Assembly (NCBI GenBank): GCA_930367205.1
Contig: OV884009.1
Coordinates: 98,973,189 to 99,037,188 of the forward strand
Length of the DNA: 64,000 nt
Source: Acanthosoma haemorrhoidale
Taxonomy: Eukaryota > Arthropoda > Insecta > Hemiptera > Acanthosomatidae
Direction of reading: 5' to 3'
In this document: positions 45,893-55,608 of the stretch, piece by piece
Numbering within the stretch: the first letter of the stretch is position 1
Layout: every line of letters starts with the position of its first letter
Position numbers and translations under genes: made by a program
Notes under the pieces: model-generated
Databases searched by the model: none
Told to the model about the DNA's origin: nothing
The model's input: the letters and a program-made list of their open reading frames with translations, nothing else

Positions 45893-47030
45893 TTACTCTC
45901 CAAGGAGGATTATAGGGATGAGTGGTGCAATGTAATGACTGTAGGGATGATATATATGTATATGTAGTGAGTAGGAAGGGATATTAAGATAGTTATGAAG
46001 GGTTTTGTTGCTAACACGACGTAATAAGGAGCATTAACTATAGTTCTCAGGACTTTTGATTGAAAGGATTGGATACGATTGATGTCTGCTGTCCCCCACA
46101 GCTCAACCCCGTATGTCCAGATTGGGCTGGGTATAATTTTTTAAATGATTAATTTATTTTCTATTGGGAGTCCTTTGTTGTAGTCTGTAAATTGTGCAAA
46201 GCGTATGTCATTTTAGCCTTATGTGTAGGTTTTAAGTCAGCATTTTTTCGAGATGGAAGCCAGCAAACCGTACTGTCTTGGATACAGGATAAGGAATGGA
46301 ATTAAAAAAAAACTAGTGTTCAGGACTTGTGGCAGAGAATAAAGGTAAGGTGACCACATTTTGCTTCATTAACTTTGGTCAACCATTGGTTGCACCAATA
46401 CTTGATCTCAAGGTGTATTTGAAGGTCATGGGATTCTATATCGGGTCTGAGTGGGATGACAGGATTGCAGTGCTGCAAATGTTGCCTAAAAGATATTGGG
46501 AGTAGAGGAGACATTATAGAAGATTGTACCCAGGACACTTACCTGTGGAACTCCTACTTTTATGGGATATTAGTTAAAATATTGTAAACCAAATGGAACT
46601 TGGAGGAAGCTGTTTAAAATGTAGGACTGTAGGATTAGAACAAAGGTCCATAGTAAATATCTTTTGAGCTTGTAAAGCAAACACGCGTGCCAAACCCTGT
46701 CGAAAGCATGAGCTAGGAACTGGTGATTAGGAAAAAGGTTTTTGGATTCAAAAATTGGAAAGCAGACGTTTTTCAACTATTTTTGAGGGGATAGTAGGCT
46801 AATTGGACGGTACGAAAAGGCGTTATGAGGTGGTTTACCGGATTAAGAAAAGGGGACAGTAATAGAATATCTGCAGAGGAGAGGAATGTTGGTTGTTCGG
46901 ATAATGCAATTATAAATGAAGATTAGGAAGATTATGGCTTTAGAAGGAAGTTGTTGAGGAATTTGTGTAGAAATGAGATCATGTCCAGGAGAATTTCGGT
47001 AAGGTAAATTCTTCACATACGTCGTCACAC
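45893..47030 (-). pseudogene. LINE-A ORF2 remnant (RT), most complete 5' side
   Basis: Minus-strand copy running furthest upstream in RT of all pieces here. From its 5' side: VKNLPYRNSPGHDLISTQIP (RT motif 1), then FESKNLFPNHQF, AFDRVWHACLLYKLKRYLLW (motif A, with Asp retained), then QWLTKVNEAKCGHLTF, and the LYRL..LWGT region towards 45900. The 3' UTR is missing: the copy stops at RRL-level sequence near 45893. Many stops and deletions. Its 5' edge abuts the Gypsy-3 fragment at about 47035. Confidence 0.8.
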
Positions 47031-47038
47031 GGCAACAT

Positions 47039-47540
47039 TACTTGGAAGATACGGGAGCAGATTTCTCCGTACTTCCTCCACCCAAAATAAAAAAGGCTAT
47101 ACAATCAGACTACCAACTCTACGCCACCAATGGCAGTGCCATTCCAATGTATGGAGAAGTCAACAGAAACCTTGACATAGGCATGGTAGATCTTCAGCAC
47201 AGCCAGATGATCGATGGTATTACTAGTCATCGTGCCATGGGAAGAACACAGGTCACTACGGTCTCCGTGATTCAAGCAAACCGCCCGACAACAAATACCA
47301 ATCACCTCTTGCGGCGTTACCCTCAGCTCACACGACCACAACACCCTACGAGCTCCGCTCCACCAACAAAGGTAGAACACTACATAGAAATACGTGGACA
47401 ACCCGTTTGCAGCAAGGCCTAGCGATGAGCCCCAGCGAAATACCAAGCCACCAAAGAAGTGTTCCGACGTATGATAGACGAAGGAATTTGTCGACTCAAA
47501 AAAGGGTAAAGTCCGCTGCCTACTACTTACACTGTAGGAA
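47039..47540 (+). pseudogene. Gypsy-3 fragment (protease to RT start)
   Basis: The frame begins LEDTGADFSVLPPPKI, the Asp-Thr-Gly-Ala active site of a retroviral-type aspartic protease, followed by LYATNGSAIPMYGEVNRNLD, typical of an arthropod Gypsy group. It continues through LQHSQMIDGITS and YPQLTRP to HYIEIRGQPV, the link to RT, then an unframed stretch KYQATKEVFRRMIDEGICRL matching the RT N-terminus. Stops interrupt it after 47422. No LTRs found. Sandwiched between LINE-A and LINE-C pieces. Confidence 0.75.
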
Positions 47541-47550
47541 CGCAGCAAAA

Positions 47551-47637
47551 CTCGCCAGCCAACAACCTAGTATATCGGGGCATTAAAATAGACAGACACC
47601 TCCGTTTTAGTAACCGTTTTGCGAGGAAGTTGAAGCA
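47551..47637 (+). pseudogene. LINE-C ORF2 piece, left of Gypsy-2
   Basis: The frame reads IKIDRHLRFSNRFARKLK, the Y-L-G-V-x-I-D-x-x-L-x-F segment after the palm of a jockey-type RT. It stops where Gypsy-2 begins and continues on the other side at 51977, which identifies both pieces as one LINE split by the insertion. Confidence 0.75.
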
Positions 47638-47784
47638 TGTCAGAATGAAAGACATAGGTTGATTGAATATAGTAATAATTTATTAACCATAAAATAAGTA
47701 CATCTAGGTCACAAGTTATATAGGTTAGAATAATCTTGTCAGCCGGCTTTGTTCATTTAATAGAGATAACCCAACCATATGACA
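47638..47784 (-). repeat. Gypsy-2 3' LTR
   Basis: 147 bases, TGTCA...TGACA termini, identical to the other LTR except for one base at position 14 of the plus-strand reading (g here, t there). Confidence 0.97.
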
Positions 47785-47807
47785 TCTCCGTTTTTTTTTT
47801 TTTTTTT
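47785..47807 (-). promoter_or_regulatory. Gypsy-2 polypurine tract
   Basis: On the minus strand a run of 17 A followed by CGGAGA lies directly before the 3' LTR, the expected primer site for plus-strand DNA synthesis. The stop codon of pol falls at its upstream edge. Confidence 0.85.
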
Positions 47808-49338
47808 ATTGTAATACATAGTTTTCTTTTAGATATGCTGGCTGACGACTGATTCGTCCACTACGAGTTACATATGTGTCATTGTCATTATTGATATCTT
47901 CGCTCTGGCTTTGGTTCATTAATTGCTGATCTGCTGGATCGGCTGTATTATTAACCTTACCATTATTATTTGAATTTTCCGAAATTTGTGGTTTAATATT
48001 TTCATCAAGTCTATATTCGTTACTTTCTATTTCTAATGGTAGGCTAGTATCATTTCTTAAGTGTATTCTATTACGCGTCAATAAGGAGCCTCCCTCTGTC
48101 TTAATTTGATAAGCCCTATTGTTTATGTTTCTATCTATTATTACAGCCCGATCCCACATTTCTTGTTTGTTTCTAACTCTAACATTTTCTCCTTTTTCGT
48201 ATTTTTTCAAATCTTTGGCTCGTTGATCATGAAAAATTTTTTGTTTCCTTTGTCTTTGTAACAATTCACCTTTTATATATGAATTTTCTTCACTTTTAAA
48301 CTTTGGTATATCATATAGAACACCATTCACATTTTTACCTTGCATTATCACATTTGGAGAAGGTATTGTATTAGATATTGGTGTGTTGTTTAATTCTAGT
48401 ATTGCTAAGTACACATCTTTTTTATCAAAATGAGTTTTTCTAATTACATTTTTCACAGTTTGTATGTGCCGCTCCACCATTCCGTTACTTTGTGGATATG
48501 TTGGACTCGACGTAACATGCTTAAATTTCCATTCTCTTGTAAACGTTTTAAATAGAAAACTTGAAAATTGTGGGCCATTATCTGATCTGAATTCTTCTGG
48601 TATACCCCAGTGTACAAAACAAGACTTTAATGCTTTTATAACTGTTACACTAGTTTCATCCTTCAATGGTAAAACATCTACATATTTAGAAAAGTAATCC
48701 ACAACTAACATGTTTGGTTTTCTATCAATGTAAAAAATATCAGCTCCTACTGTTGCCCATGTTTTATCTGGTATTAATGTTGGTATTAGACTTTCTTTCT
48801 GATTTGATCGTTGGAACGTTAAGCATGTTTTACAGTTGTTTATTTTGTTTTCTATATCTTTATTCATATTGGGCCAAAATACTATTTCTCTCGCTCTAGC
48901 TTTTGTTTTTTCAATGCCTAAATGATTATAATGTAACTTACTCAAAACTTCTTCTCTTAATTTGTTTGGTACTATTACACAATTATTTTTAAACAGTAAG
49001 TCATCATATTCATAAATGTCGGCATGGTAAGTATGATAATATTTAACTATATTTGGTACATCTTTTATTTCTTTTGGCCAACCTTTTTTTATTGTATTTT
49101 TCAATGTCTGCAATTCTATGTCATTTTTTGTTGCTTCTATATATTTTTGTTTCTTTTGATTACTCATCTCACTTGCTAACGTAAGTTCTAATATATACAT
49201 TCTGGAATCTCCATCCTCTTTAGTTTCTTTTAAATGAGCTCTCGATAGTAAATCTGCTATTATTAAATTTTTACCACTTGTATACGTTACTTTAATATCA
49301 TATGGTTGTAACCGCATTCGCATTTTTTGTAGTCTCAT
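47806..49338 (-). pseudogene. Gypsy-2 RNase H tail and integrase
   Basis: 510 codons in the same frame as gag. Residues 1-33 (RLQKMRMRLQPYDIKVTYTS, ADLLSRA) are the end of RNase H. The integrase zinc domain follows (LHYNHLG about 135, CKTC 169-172), then the catalytic core with D200 (GADIFYID), D253 (RSDNGPQFSS) and E289 (YPQSNGMVER), spacing D-x35-E. The C-terminal part has KYEKGENVRVRNKQEMWDRA (GPY/F-like module) and ends in an Asn-rich tail, TRSGRISRQPAYLKENYVLQ. The stop touches the polypurine tract. Apparently undamaged in itself. Confidence 0.93.
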
Positions 49339-49345
49339 TGGTATA

Positions 49346-50401
49346 TCAGTTATCTTTCGTCTTAAAATAGGGATCAGCGGTTGATTCTACTCCAAAAGGT
49401 TTACCGATTACATACTGTCTGAAACCCTCACATCCAAACACTATGGCATATAATTCTTTCTCTATTTGAGCCCACGCTTTTTGACATTCAGTGAATGCTT
49501 GTGATGCATATGCTACTGGCAAATCATTTTGTAACAGAACTGCCCCTACTCCGGTACTACTAGCGTCTACACTAATTTTGCACTCCTTATTTACATCGTA
49601 TAATTGTAGAATAGGAGTTTTGCTTAAACATATTTTTATCTTTTTAAAACAATTTTCATGTTCACTTGTCCAGTTGAAAATTGTACCTTTTTTAATTAGA
49701 TTACGCAATGGTTCCGTTAACTGAGCTGAGTTTTCTACAAATTTACCCACGTAGGTTACCAATCCTAATAATCGTTCTACTGCTTTAACATCTTTTGGTC
49801 TTTCCATTTCACTAATTGCTTTGACTTTGTCATCATCAATTTCTATCCCTTTGCTACTGAAGTAATGACCTAAAAATTTAATTCTTTCTTCTTTAAACTT
49901 ACATTTGTTTTTATTAAATTTAATCCCATGCTCATAAGCTCTTTTCATTACTAATTCTAAAATTTCTAATAATTCTTTTTCATTTTCTGCCCATATCATT
50001 ATATCATCGATATACACAGCTACGTTTTTTATACCTTCAAAAATCTCTGAATAAGTTTTATGGAACACTTCTGGTGCAATACTAACCCCGAAAGGCATTC
50101 TTAAAAATCTAAATGGACCATATGGCGTTTGAAAAGCCGTCATTAACGAACTCCTATGTGTAAGTTCTAAATGCCAAAACCCATTTGATGCGTCTAGCAC
50201 TGCAAACATTTTTGCCCCCGCCATTTTACTAGATATTTCCTCAAATGTAGGTAAAGGACAATGTTCTCTTAGTAAACAAGTGTTAAGATGCTGTGGGTCT
50301 AAGCAAATACGTAATGATTTATCAGGTTTACTGGTAATTACGATTGGGTTCATAAATTCAGTAGGTTCGTTAACCTCTGTAACAATTTTATTGTCTTTCA
50401 T
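49346..50401 (-). pseudogene. Gypsy-2 RT and RNase H
   Basis: 351 codons open from an internal Met; the reading frame extends upstream to about 50520, where it meets the gag frameshift. RT motifs: SLRICLDPQHLN (29-40), FAVLDASNGFWHLEL (67-80), RMPFGVSIAPEVF (101-113) and catalytic YIDD (130-133), FLGHYFSSKGI (177-187). The connection domain follows, then RNase H from about 275 (ISVDASSTGVGAVLL, with first catalytic Asp; AQIEKELYAIVFGC with the Glu). The frame ends in RNase H at FGVESTADPYFKTKDN because of a second one-base shift near 49350. All catalytic residues I can check are present. Confidence 0.92.
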
Positions 50402-50484
50402 TCTGTATAATGTTTCTTTGAAAAGATCTAATAATTTAAAAGGTATTCTACGACATGGTTCAATTTTTCCTTCATATCCTTCTT

Positions 50485-51825
50485 TTAATTTGAAATCATA
50501 GATTTTTGAGAGAGGTATAGACCTTCGAATAGTTCTTTATATCTGCTAAGCAATTTCGTGAGACCATTATTTGTATTCATATTTATATTTTCAACTCTGG
50601 TAATTAATTTCAGTTTTTTAATTGTATCTAATCCCAACACAGAGCTTGAGCTATTACAGTTTACTAAATAAAATTTTATTGGTTCTATTTTACCCTTGAT
50701 TACACAATCTAATATAACAGTTCCTATAACCGGTATTTCAGAACCACTGTAATTTGCCAATTTGTTATCAGTTTTATTTATTTTCTCTTTAATTTTCAAA
50801 TTTTCATAGTCGCTTTTTTTTAAAACATTGCATTCCGCCCCTGTATCGAGCTTGACTGTAAGTGAAGTTTTGCTTTCCAATATATTTATAGATAATTCCC
50901 AACCTTTTTGAACATTATTTATTTTTGGAATTCTCCCTAAAGTGTACATTTCAGCATCCTCTCCCTCAATCATACTTACATTATTTATATTTCGAGTTAT
51001 TCTACACATTTTTGCAAAATGATTTATCCTATTACATTTAATACAAATTTTACCGTAGGCTGGGCAATTTCTATACCCATGGACGTTGCCACATTTATTG
51101 CACCTCAATCGCTGCTGGCTTCCATATTGCTGCTCTTGTTGCAGTGATGTCTTGCTGCTATCGCTGGTACTTGGTTTCGACGTCCACGGCTGCGTACTCA
51201 CTCTCAGATTACTCGTCGCTGCTTTGGTTCTGCTCCTTTGCTGTACTATATTTATTTCCTCTTCTTCTGTACCTCGCAACGTCTCTATTCTTTGTTTTGC
51301 TAACTCCGCCACTTTGCATAAATTAGTACATTTATCTAGTGTTAGATCATCTTCCCGCAACAATCTATCTTTCACTTGTTCATCCTGTATACCACTTACA
51401 ATTTGATCTTTTATAAGGCTATCCTTCAATGTTTCAAATGCACAATCAACACTTAACTTTTTCAAATCTGTAATGAAATCACCGAATGACTCACCCTTTC
51501 TCTGTTTACATTGAAAAAAATTAAATCTTGCCACCGTCTCGTTTTTTTTAGGTATGCAATAATCTTCAAAAGCTTTAACTACAATTGCGTATTCCTTCTG
51601 TTCTTCTGCCGTTAAATTAAAGGTTTCATATTTATCTTGTGCATATTCTCCTAATACGCTCAACAGTATACCAACTTTTACTTCATCTTTTTTATCTTGT
51701 GCTTCGATAGCCGACAAGTAATGATTAAACTTTCTATACCATCTTTTCCATGCTTCTGCTATATTTCCTTCGAAAATAAATTGTTCTGGCGGTTTCAAAT
51801 TCACATGTCCTACCGACTGCGCCAT
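50485..51825 (-). pseudogene. Gypsy-2 gag-protease
   Basis: 446 codons, start ATG at 51825 formed by the last LTR base plus the first two bases of the primer-binding site. Residues about 15-180 form the capsid-like Gag core (FIFEGNIAEAWKRWYRKFNH, YAQDKYETFNL, FNFFQCKQRKGESFGDFI). Two zinc knuckles lie at about 242-254 (CNKCGNVHGYRNC) and 261-274 (CIKCNRINHFAKMC). Protease follows with LDTGAECNVL (active Asp about 327) and VLGLDTIKKL. The frame ends just after LLSRYKELFEG, the usual entry into RT, because a one-base shift near 50510-50530 throws pol out of frame. No separate gag stop exists, so Gag and Pol seem to have been made as one polyprotein. Confidence 0.9.
51809..51824 (-). promoter_or_regulatory. 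Gypsy-2 primer-binding site (tRNA-Ser type)
   Basis: Minus-strand TGGCGCAGTCGGTAGG directly follows the 5' LTR with no gap. It is complementary to the 3' end of insect tRNA-Ser (...CCTACCGACTGCG plus CCA), the primer known for several Drosophila Gypsy elements. The match is from memory of that tRNA. Confidence 0.85.
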
Positions 51826-51971
51826 GTCAGAATGAAATACATAGGTTGATTGAATATAGTAATAATTTATTAACCATAAAATAAGTACATCTAGGTCACA
51901 AGTTATATAGGTTAGAATAATCTTGTCAGCCGGCTTTGTTCATTTAATAGAGATAACCCAACCATATGACA
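51825..51971 (-). repeat. Gypsy-2 5' LTR
   Basis: 147 bases. On the minus strand this is the upstream LTR and should hold the promoter. Its last base is also the A of the gag start codon. Confidence 0.97.
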
Positions 51972-51976
51972 AAGCA

Positions 51977-52362
51977 GACACGCACGGAGTCTTACGCATT
52001 TATTGACTTCCCCCAATGTATCACTGCGCCTTAAGCTCATGATATAAAGGAGTGTACTCAGGCCTACTCTGCTGTATGGTGCACCACTGTTTCGTCATCT
52101 GAAGGATACGACAGCGCGGCGATTCCAACAATTTCAAAACGGCAAACTGATGAAAGTGGTCAGACATACTATATTCGAGCAGCGGAGAAATAGCGAGCTT
52201 CACGAGGTCTTTGATCTGCCTAAGGTGGATGAATTCATTCAACGTAGACATATCAAATTCTTCGATTCGTTGCAATACATGACAAACCCGGTATTTAGCA
52301 CGATAACCCCCGTTCCGTTCCCCTATCGATCGCAGAACGCAGTTGAAGTAGGAATGATTTAG
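51977..52362 (+). pseudogene. LINE-C ORF2 piece, right of Gypsy-2
   Basis: Continues the piece at 47551-47637. Frames read LTHLLTSPNVSLRLKLMI, an in-frame stop, RSVLRPTLLYGAPLFRHLK, then KLMKVVRHTIFEQRRNSELH, FDLPKVDEFIQRRHIKFFDS and a stop at 52360-52362: the standard C-terminal tail of jockey-clade RT. One frame change and one stop. LRPTLLYGAPLF corresponds to LKPIWTYGIELWG in LINE-A, so the two families are distinct. Confidence 0.82.
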
Positions 52363-52755
52363 TCTAATGTGTTTTAGTTTTAAGTTTCCCAAATTTGTAA
52401 ACCGAAGTTGAGCCCCATCATCTAGGCCAGTCTATTTGATATTTGTAATTTTAGCTGTAAAAAGAAAATCTCCTCAGCTAACAAGATGTACTGCGTCAGG
52501 ATATAGGCCATCTGGCAGCTACGGCCCTTTTCGGGGCCACCAAGGCTATATGAACTTTCTTCTCGAATACCGACACACTTCATTCATTAACTTCACCGAG
52601 TATAGGGTAATTTGGGGAAGCTTGTGTAGCTACCGCTAACTACATAAGATAAACTCCCCTCTACTCCATTGTATATATTGTAAATTAAATTAAACAAGTG
52701 TAAATAATATTACCAAACCACAAAGGTATATCAGTGTAAATATTGTAAACAATAA
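52363..52755 (+). other. LINE-C 3' UTR, probable
   Basis: Non-coding, follows the LINE-C stop codon and ends about TGTAAACAATAAATGACG. Parts (TTTCCCAAA ... GAAGTTGAGCC ... CATCTAGGCC) loosely resemble the LINE-D 3' UTR at 63610-63690, suggesting related families. No A-tail. Confidence 0.4.
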
Positions 52756-52869
52756 ATGACGTAGCTGCAGGCAAGTTCAGAGGCAGCCAGGGGTCCTTAG
52801 CCAGGTACACAGCCCTAGACCCCTGGTCTGGCCCCATCTGAGCCTGCCATGTATCCAGCAGCTAGGCCT

Positions 52870-52955
52870 ACAATGCGATTGGCCAAAATAAAACCCCAGC
52901 TCATTGGCTGCTTTGGGCTATATATACCCCCTAGTTTAAGCCGACTATTCATTAT
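52870..52955 (+). promoter_or_regulatory. Pol II-type promoter with TATA box
   Basis: Two inverted CCAAT-type boxes (GATTGGCC near 52877 and CATTGGCTG near 52902), a TATA box CTATATATAC at 52918-52927 and, 31 bases on, an initiator-like TTCATTA at 52949. It lies about 85 bases before the ORF1 start of LINE-B. Such spacing is canonical; use as a promoter is inference. Confidence 0.5.
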
Positions 52956-53013
52956 CTGCTACTACGTGACAGTTAACGCTCCACTCCTTTGTTCAGAGAG
53001 TTTTTACGGGAGA

Positions 53014-53037
53014 ATATTTGGACCGCGGTCCAAATAT
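53014..53037. repeat. Perfect 24-bp palindrome at ORF1 start
   Basis: Half-site ATATTTGGACCG followed directly by its reverse complement, no spacer. The first ATG of LINE-B ORF1 (53036) uses the last two palindrome bases. Confidence 0.95.
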
Positions 53038-54086
53038 GGTAAAACCGAAAGAATGGGAGATTTCCCATGATGAGAGCGATTCTCCTGCTAGCCCTCCACC
53101 CGAACCCACACAGAAGACGGGTTCCAACTACCAAAGAGACTATGCTGCAAACGCACTCTCCCCCAAAGCTCAGGAGTTCGAGTTTCAAACTCCTTTACAC
53201 CTCTCAATACACCAGCCTAGCAATCAGAGGCTAGCACTTCTGCGGCCTCAACTGCTCCCCCTACCGCCAAGCCAAAACCCCTACCTCCCCTGGTACTTGG
53301 CCGTATAAACAGCTACGACCTTACCAGGTTATTAGCTAAAACTAACGTTGAAAATTATAGAGTGGTTCAAAGCCAGCAGGACACAAAAGTGTTTCTGCCA
53401 CTCTATGAATGACCAGCAGCAAACCATTGCTGATCTTAGGGAAGTACGCCCCCAGTGGAACAAAGCAAAATAATAAGTTTTTGTTTCACGGGTTTGATCT
53501 CAGCCATCCTATAGAGTAGATAAAATGTCATATCCTACCAAATGGAGGAAAGCTGCACCGACCATAATGGGTCGAAGACAGAAATCGAACCGATCCTAGT
53601 TATAGATAATCACTCCCTGACGGTGGAGAAAATTAAACAAGTCCGTCACATAAACAACGTACTCTTTAGAGTGAGCACATTTAATGACAGAAGAGGCATT
53701 CCCATGTGTCTCAACTGCCAAGAGTACAGACACACGCGGAAAATCTCCTAAATGTGTGAGGTGTAGCCTACCTCACGTCACGAAAGACTGCCCCAGGGAC
53801 TAATCGATTCCCCTCTGGTGTGCAAATTGCGAGGAAGAAATTGCCTCCTACCAACAATGCCTGTACAGGCTTAACTTATTACAGGCCACGGAGCTGTACT
53901 GCCAGACCCATAACATCTCCTCTGGGCCGAAAAAGGCACATGTATCCTACTCACAGATGGCTTTTGGTCAAAACAGGGTGCCAGAAGAATTCCCTGTACT
54001 CCTGTCTCAATCAGCTGACCTCACGGCTTACCGGGCTGGTAGAGAGAGTACTTGCACGGCTGAACAGGGCATCAAACTGATCGGCC
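53036..54086 (+). pseudogene. LINE-B ORF1 (Gag-like)
   Basis: Start at ATG 53036 (MVKPKEWEISHDESDSPASP), giving a Pro/Ser-rich N-terminus up to about 53305, where a stop intervenes. Further frames: IEPILVIDNHSLTVEKIKQV (about 53581), then FNDRRGIPMCLNCQEYRHTR and, after frame changes, CVRCSLPHVTKDCPRD and WCANCEEEIASYQQCLY, three CCHC-type zinc knuckles in the jockey Gag arrangement. Near 53950 the frame SQMAFGQNRVPEE... runs to the ORF2 start. Several stops and shifts; dead copy. Function in the family: RNA binding in the retrotransposon particle. Confidence 0.78.
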
Positions 54087-54900
54087 ATGTCATCTTAAAT
54101 TACAACGTTTGTGGCCTTCGGCCCAAAAAAGCCGACGTCAAGACACTTCTACAATGCCATGCACCAAACCAAAAAAAAACCCAGACACCCGCCTCAAGAA
54201 AACACATTTCTGCCGTTTCCCGGGATATAATGCATACGAGGGTGATCTGAAAAGTTTCCGACCTAACAAAGCTTTTATTTTAGCTTTTATTTATTTTATT
54301 ATCATCTTCATGTTGGGGTCGGAAACATTTCAGACCACCTGTGTACCACCATGATACTGAAACCTCCTCAGGGGTCGTGGTGGTGCTAGTAATATGGTGT
54401 ACCCTGTAAACGGCTCGCACCACCAGTGACTCCAGGCCCCGCCCACTTTATGTTAACTCTTCAACTACGACTAACCAACAACATTATAGTGACAGCGTCT
54501 ACAGAAGACCGCAAGCCAATTGCGACACCGACAAGCTCTTGCTTACTACGATGACCACGGACAGAAAACACCCCATCGGAAACCTGAACGCCAACCACAG
54601 CTGGTGGAGCAGCTCAAAAGCTATTCTGTAACCACAACCCCCACCACTACCCGTCAGATGGCGGCACTTTTGGTCCACAGGTGCGCAGAAACAAATCGAC
54701 ACTCTAGCCTCTGGCCTGGCCTTACAACAAACCCCTGCCGGGCACTAAACAACCTCACCCCACTGAAGACCACCCGGCCGACTTCACCACAGCAAGATGG
54801 CAGCTGTACAGCCCCCGTAGGTGAGGGCGGGAAGGGCAACATTATGGCCCCTGGCGCAACAGCCTGCCCCTGACGGGTGCTCAGGCTCAGTGACCAGGCC
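54087..54900 (+). pseudogene. LINE-B ORF2, endonuclease remnant
   Basis: Begins ILNYNVCGLRPKKADVKTLL, the first motif of the APE-type endonuclease of jockey LINEs. It continues in another frame KKTHFCRFPGYNAYEGD, where a 107-base MITE interrupts it. After the MITE frames show SGVVVVLVI-like sequence, VYRRPQANCDTDK, then IGNLNANHSWW, matching the G-D-L-N-A-x-x-x-x-W catalytic motif with the Asp replaced by Asn. No RT sequence follows: after about 54900 the 3' UTR begins, so most of ORF2 is deleted. Confidence 0.75.
54237..54343. mobile_element. 107-bp mariner-type MITE
   Basis: TA at 54235-54236 and 54344-54345 flanks a 107-base insert whose ends are inverted repeats of about 27 bases (GGTGATCTGAAAAGTTTCCG near the left; GGTGGTCTGAAATGTTTCCG on the reverse of the right end). 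No coding capacity. It interrupts the LINE-B endonuclease, so it arrived later. Confidence 0.85.
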
Positions 54901-55115
54901 ACGACCTAGTTGATCAGCTCAACCCTCGGGGGACGCTCACCACCGTCCTTAATTACCTAAATTACCTACACCTCTCCCGAGGTCCCCTTCACTCCGCACT
55001 CCCTACACCTATCCTTCAAATGGTTCCCTTCTAGTACAAGGATCCACAAATTACAAATAAATTTCTCCTTTTATTTTCCCGTATCCTTATTTTCCAAGTT
55101 TAAGAGCTAAGAAAA
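54901..55115 (+). other. LINE-B 3' UTR and A-tail
   Basis: C-rich, then AT-rich sequence ending AAGTTTAAGAGCTAAG and ten A. A related tail without coding sequence is found at 26390-26552. No target-site duplication identified. Confidence 0.55.
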
Positions 55116-55600
55116 AAAAAACCCCGACTATTTATTCAAGCTACGGCTTCCCTCTGGACTGGTACTTGCAGCTGCACTGATGTTTCAAGATATTCCCTTC
55201 TCATTTATGAAACCCTCTACACTTCTTTCATAACCTTGCTATGTTTTAGTCCGGCATTGTCAGAGCCCACACCTTCCTAGTGGGATTCTCTGCCTTCGTC
55301 TCGCTGAAGCTAAAAGACTAGCAGAAGCTGAAGCTGATGCCACATCCTTGGAAGAGATCTCTTCCATGCGGACGACGGTCTCTGGGGCCCCACAAACTTT
55401 ACCTAGTAGTGTCTCCCGCAGCGATTAATTCTTCACTACTAATACTTATTTAAGTTTTATTTTCTAATAATGCAACTTATTTATTGTTAATTTATTTCAT
55501 TCTAACTATTGTAAACAACCATTCCCCTATTTCCTTTTTTAAACAGTTCTACTTTTTAGAATACAAGTACTAAATTTTAAACGTCTGTGTGTACATAATT
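55116..55600 (+). other. Short coding-like remnant, then AT-rich DNA
   Basis: A frame at about 55290-55427 reads LRLAEAKRLAEAEADATSLE and ends PQTLPSSVSRSD stop, looking like a charged, coiled-coil-prone protein C-terminus. I do not recognise its family; an ORF1 tail of a LINE is possible. The remainder is AT-rich. Confidence 0.3.
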
Positions 55601-55608
55601 TTATTAAA

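Larger units (their letters stand above)
47638..51971 (-). mobile_element. Gypsy-2: structurally complete LTR element
   Basis: A 4,334-bp Ty3/Gypsy element on the minus strand. Two 147-bp LTRs (47638-47784 and 51825-51971) start TGTCA and end TGACA, differ at one position, and are flanked by the 5-bp TSD AAGCA (47633-47637 and 51972-51976). In minus-strand order: LTR, primer-binding site, a gag-protease frame, RT-RNase H, integrase, polypurine tract, LTR. gag and pol appear to have been one long frame of about 1,340 codons; two single-base shifts break it. Recent insertion by LTR identity, but the coding region is not intact. Confidence 0.97.

Noticed and set aside
50485..50535. Programmed frameshift between Gypsy-2 gag-protease and RT
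   Set aside because: The shift lies inside the start of RT rather than between gag and pol, no slippery heptamer is evident, and a second opposite shift follows; random damage is simpler.
53018..53308. Start of LINE-B ORF1 at 53018
   Set aside because: That codon is TTG; the first ATG in frame is 53036, which also follows a sensible 5' UTR.
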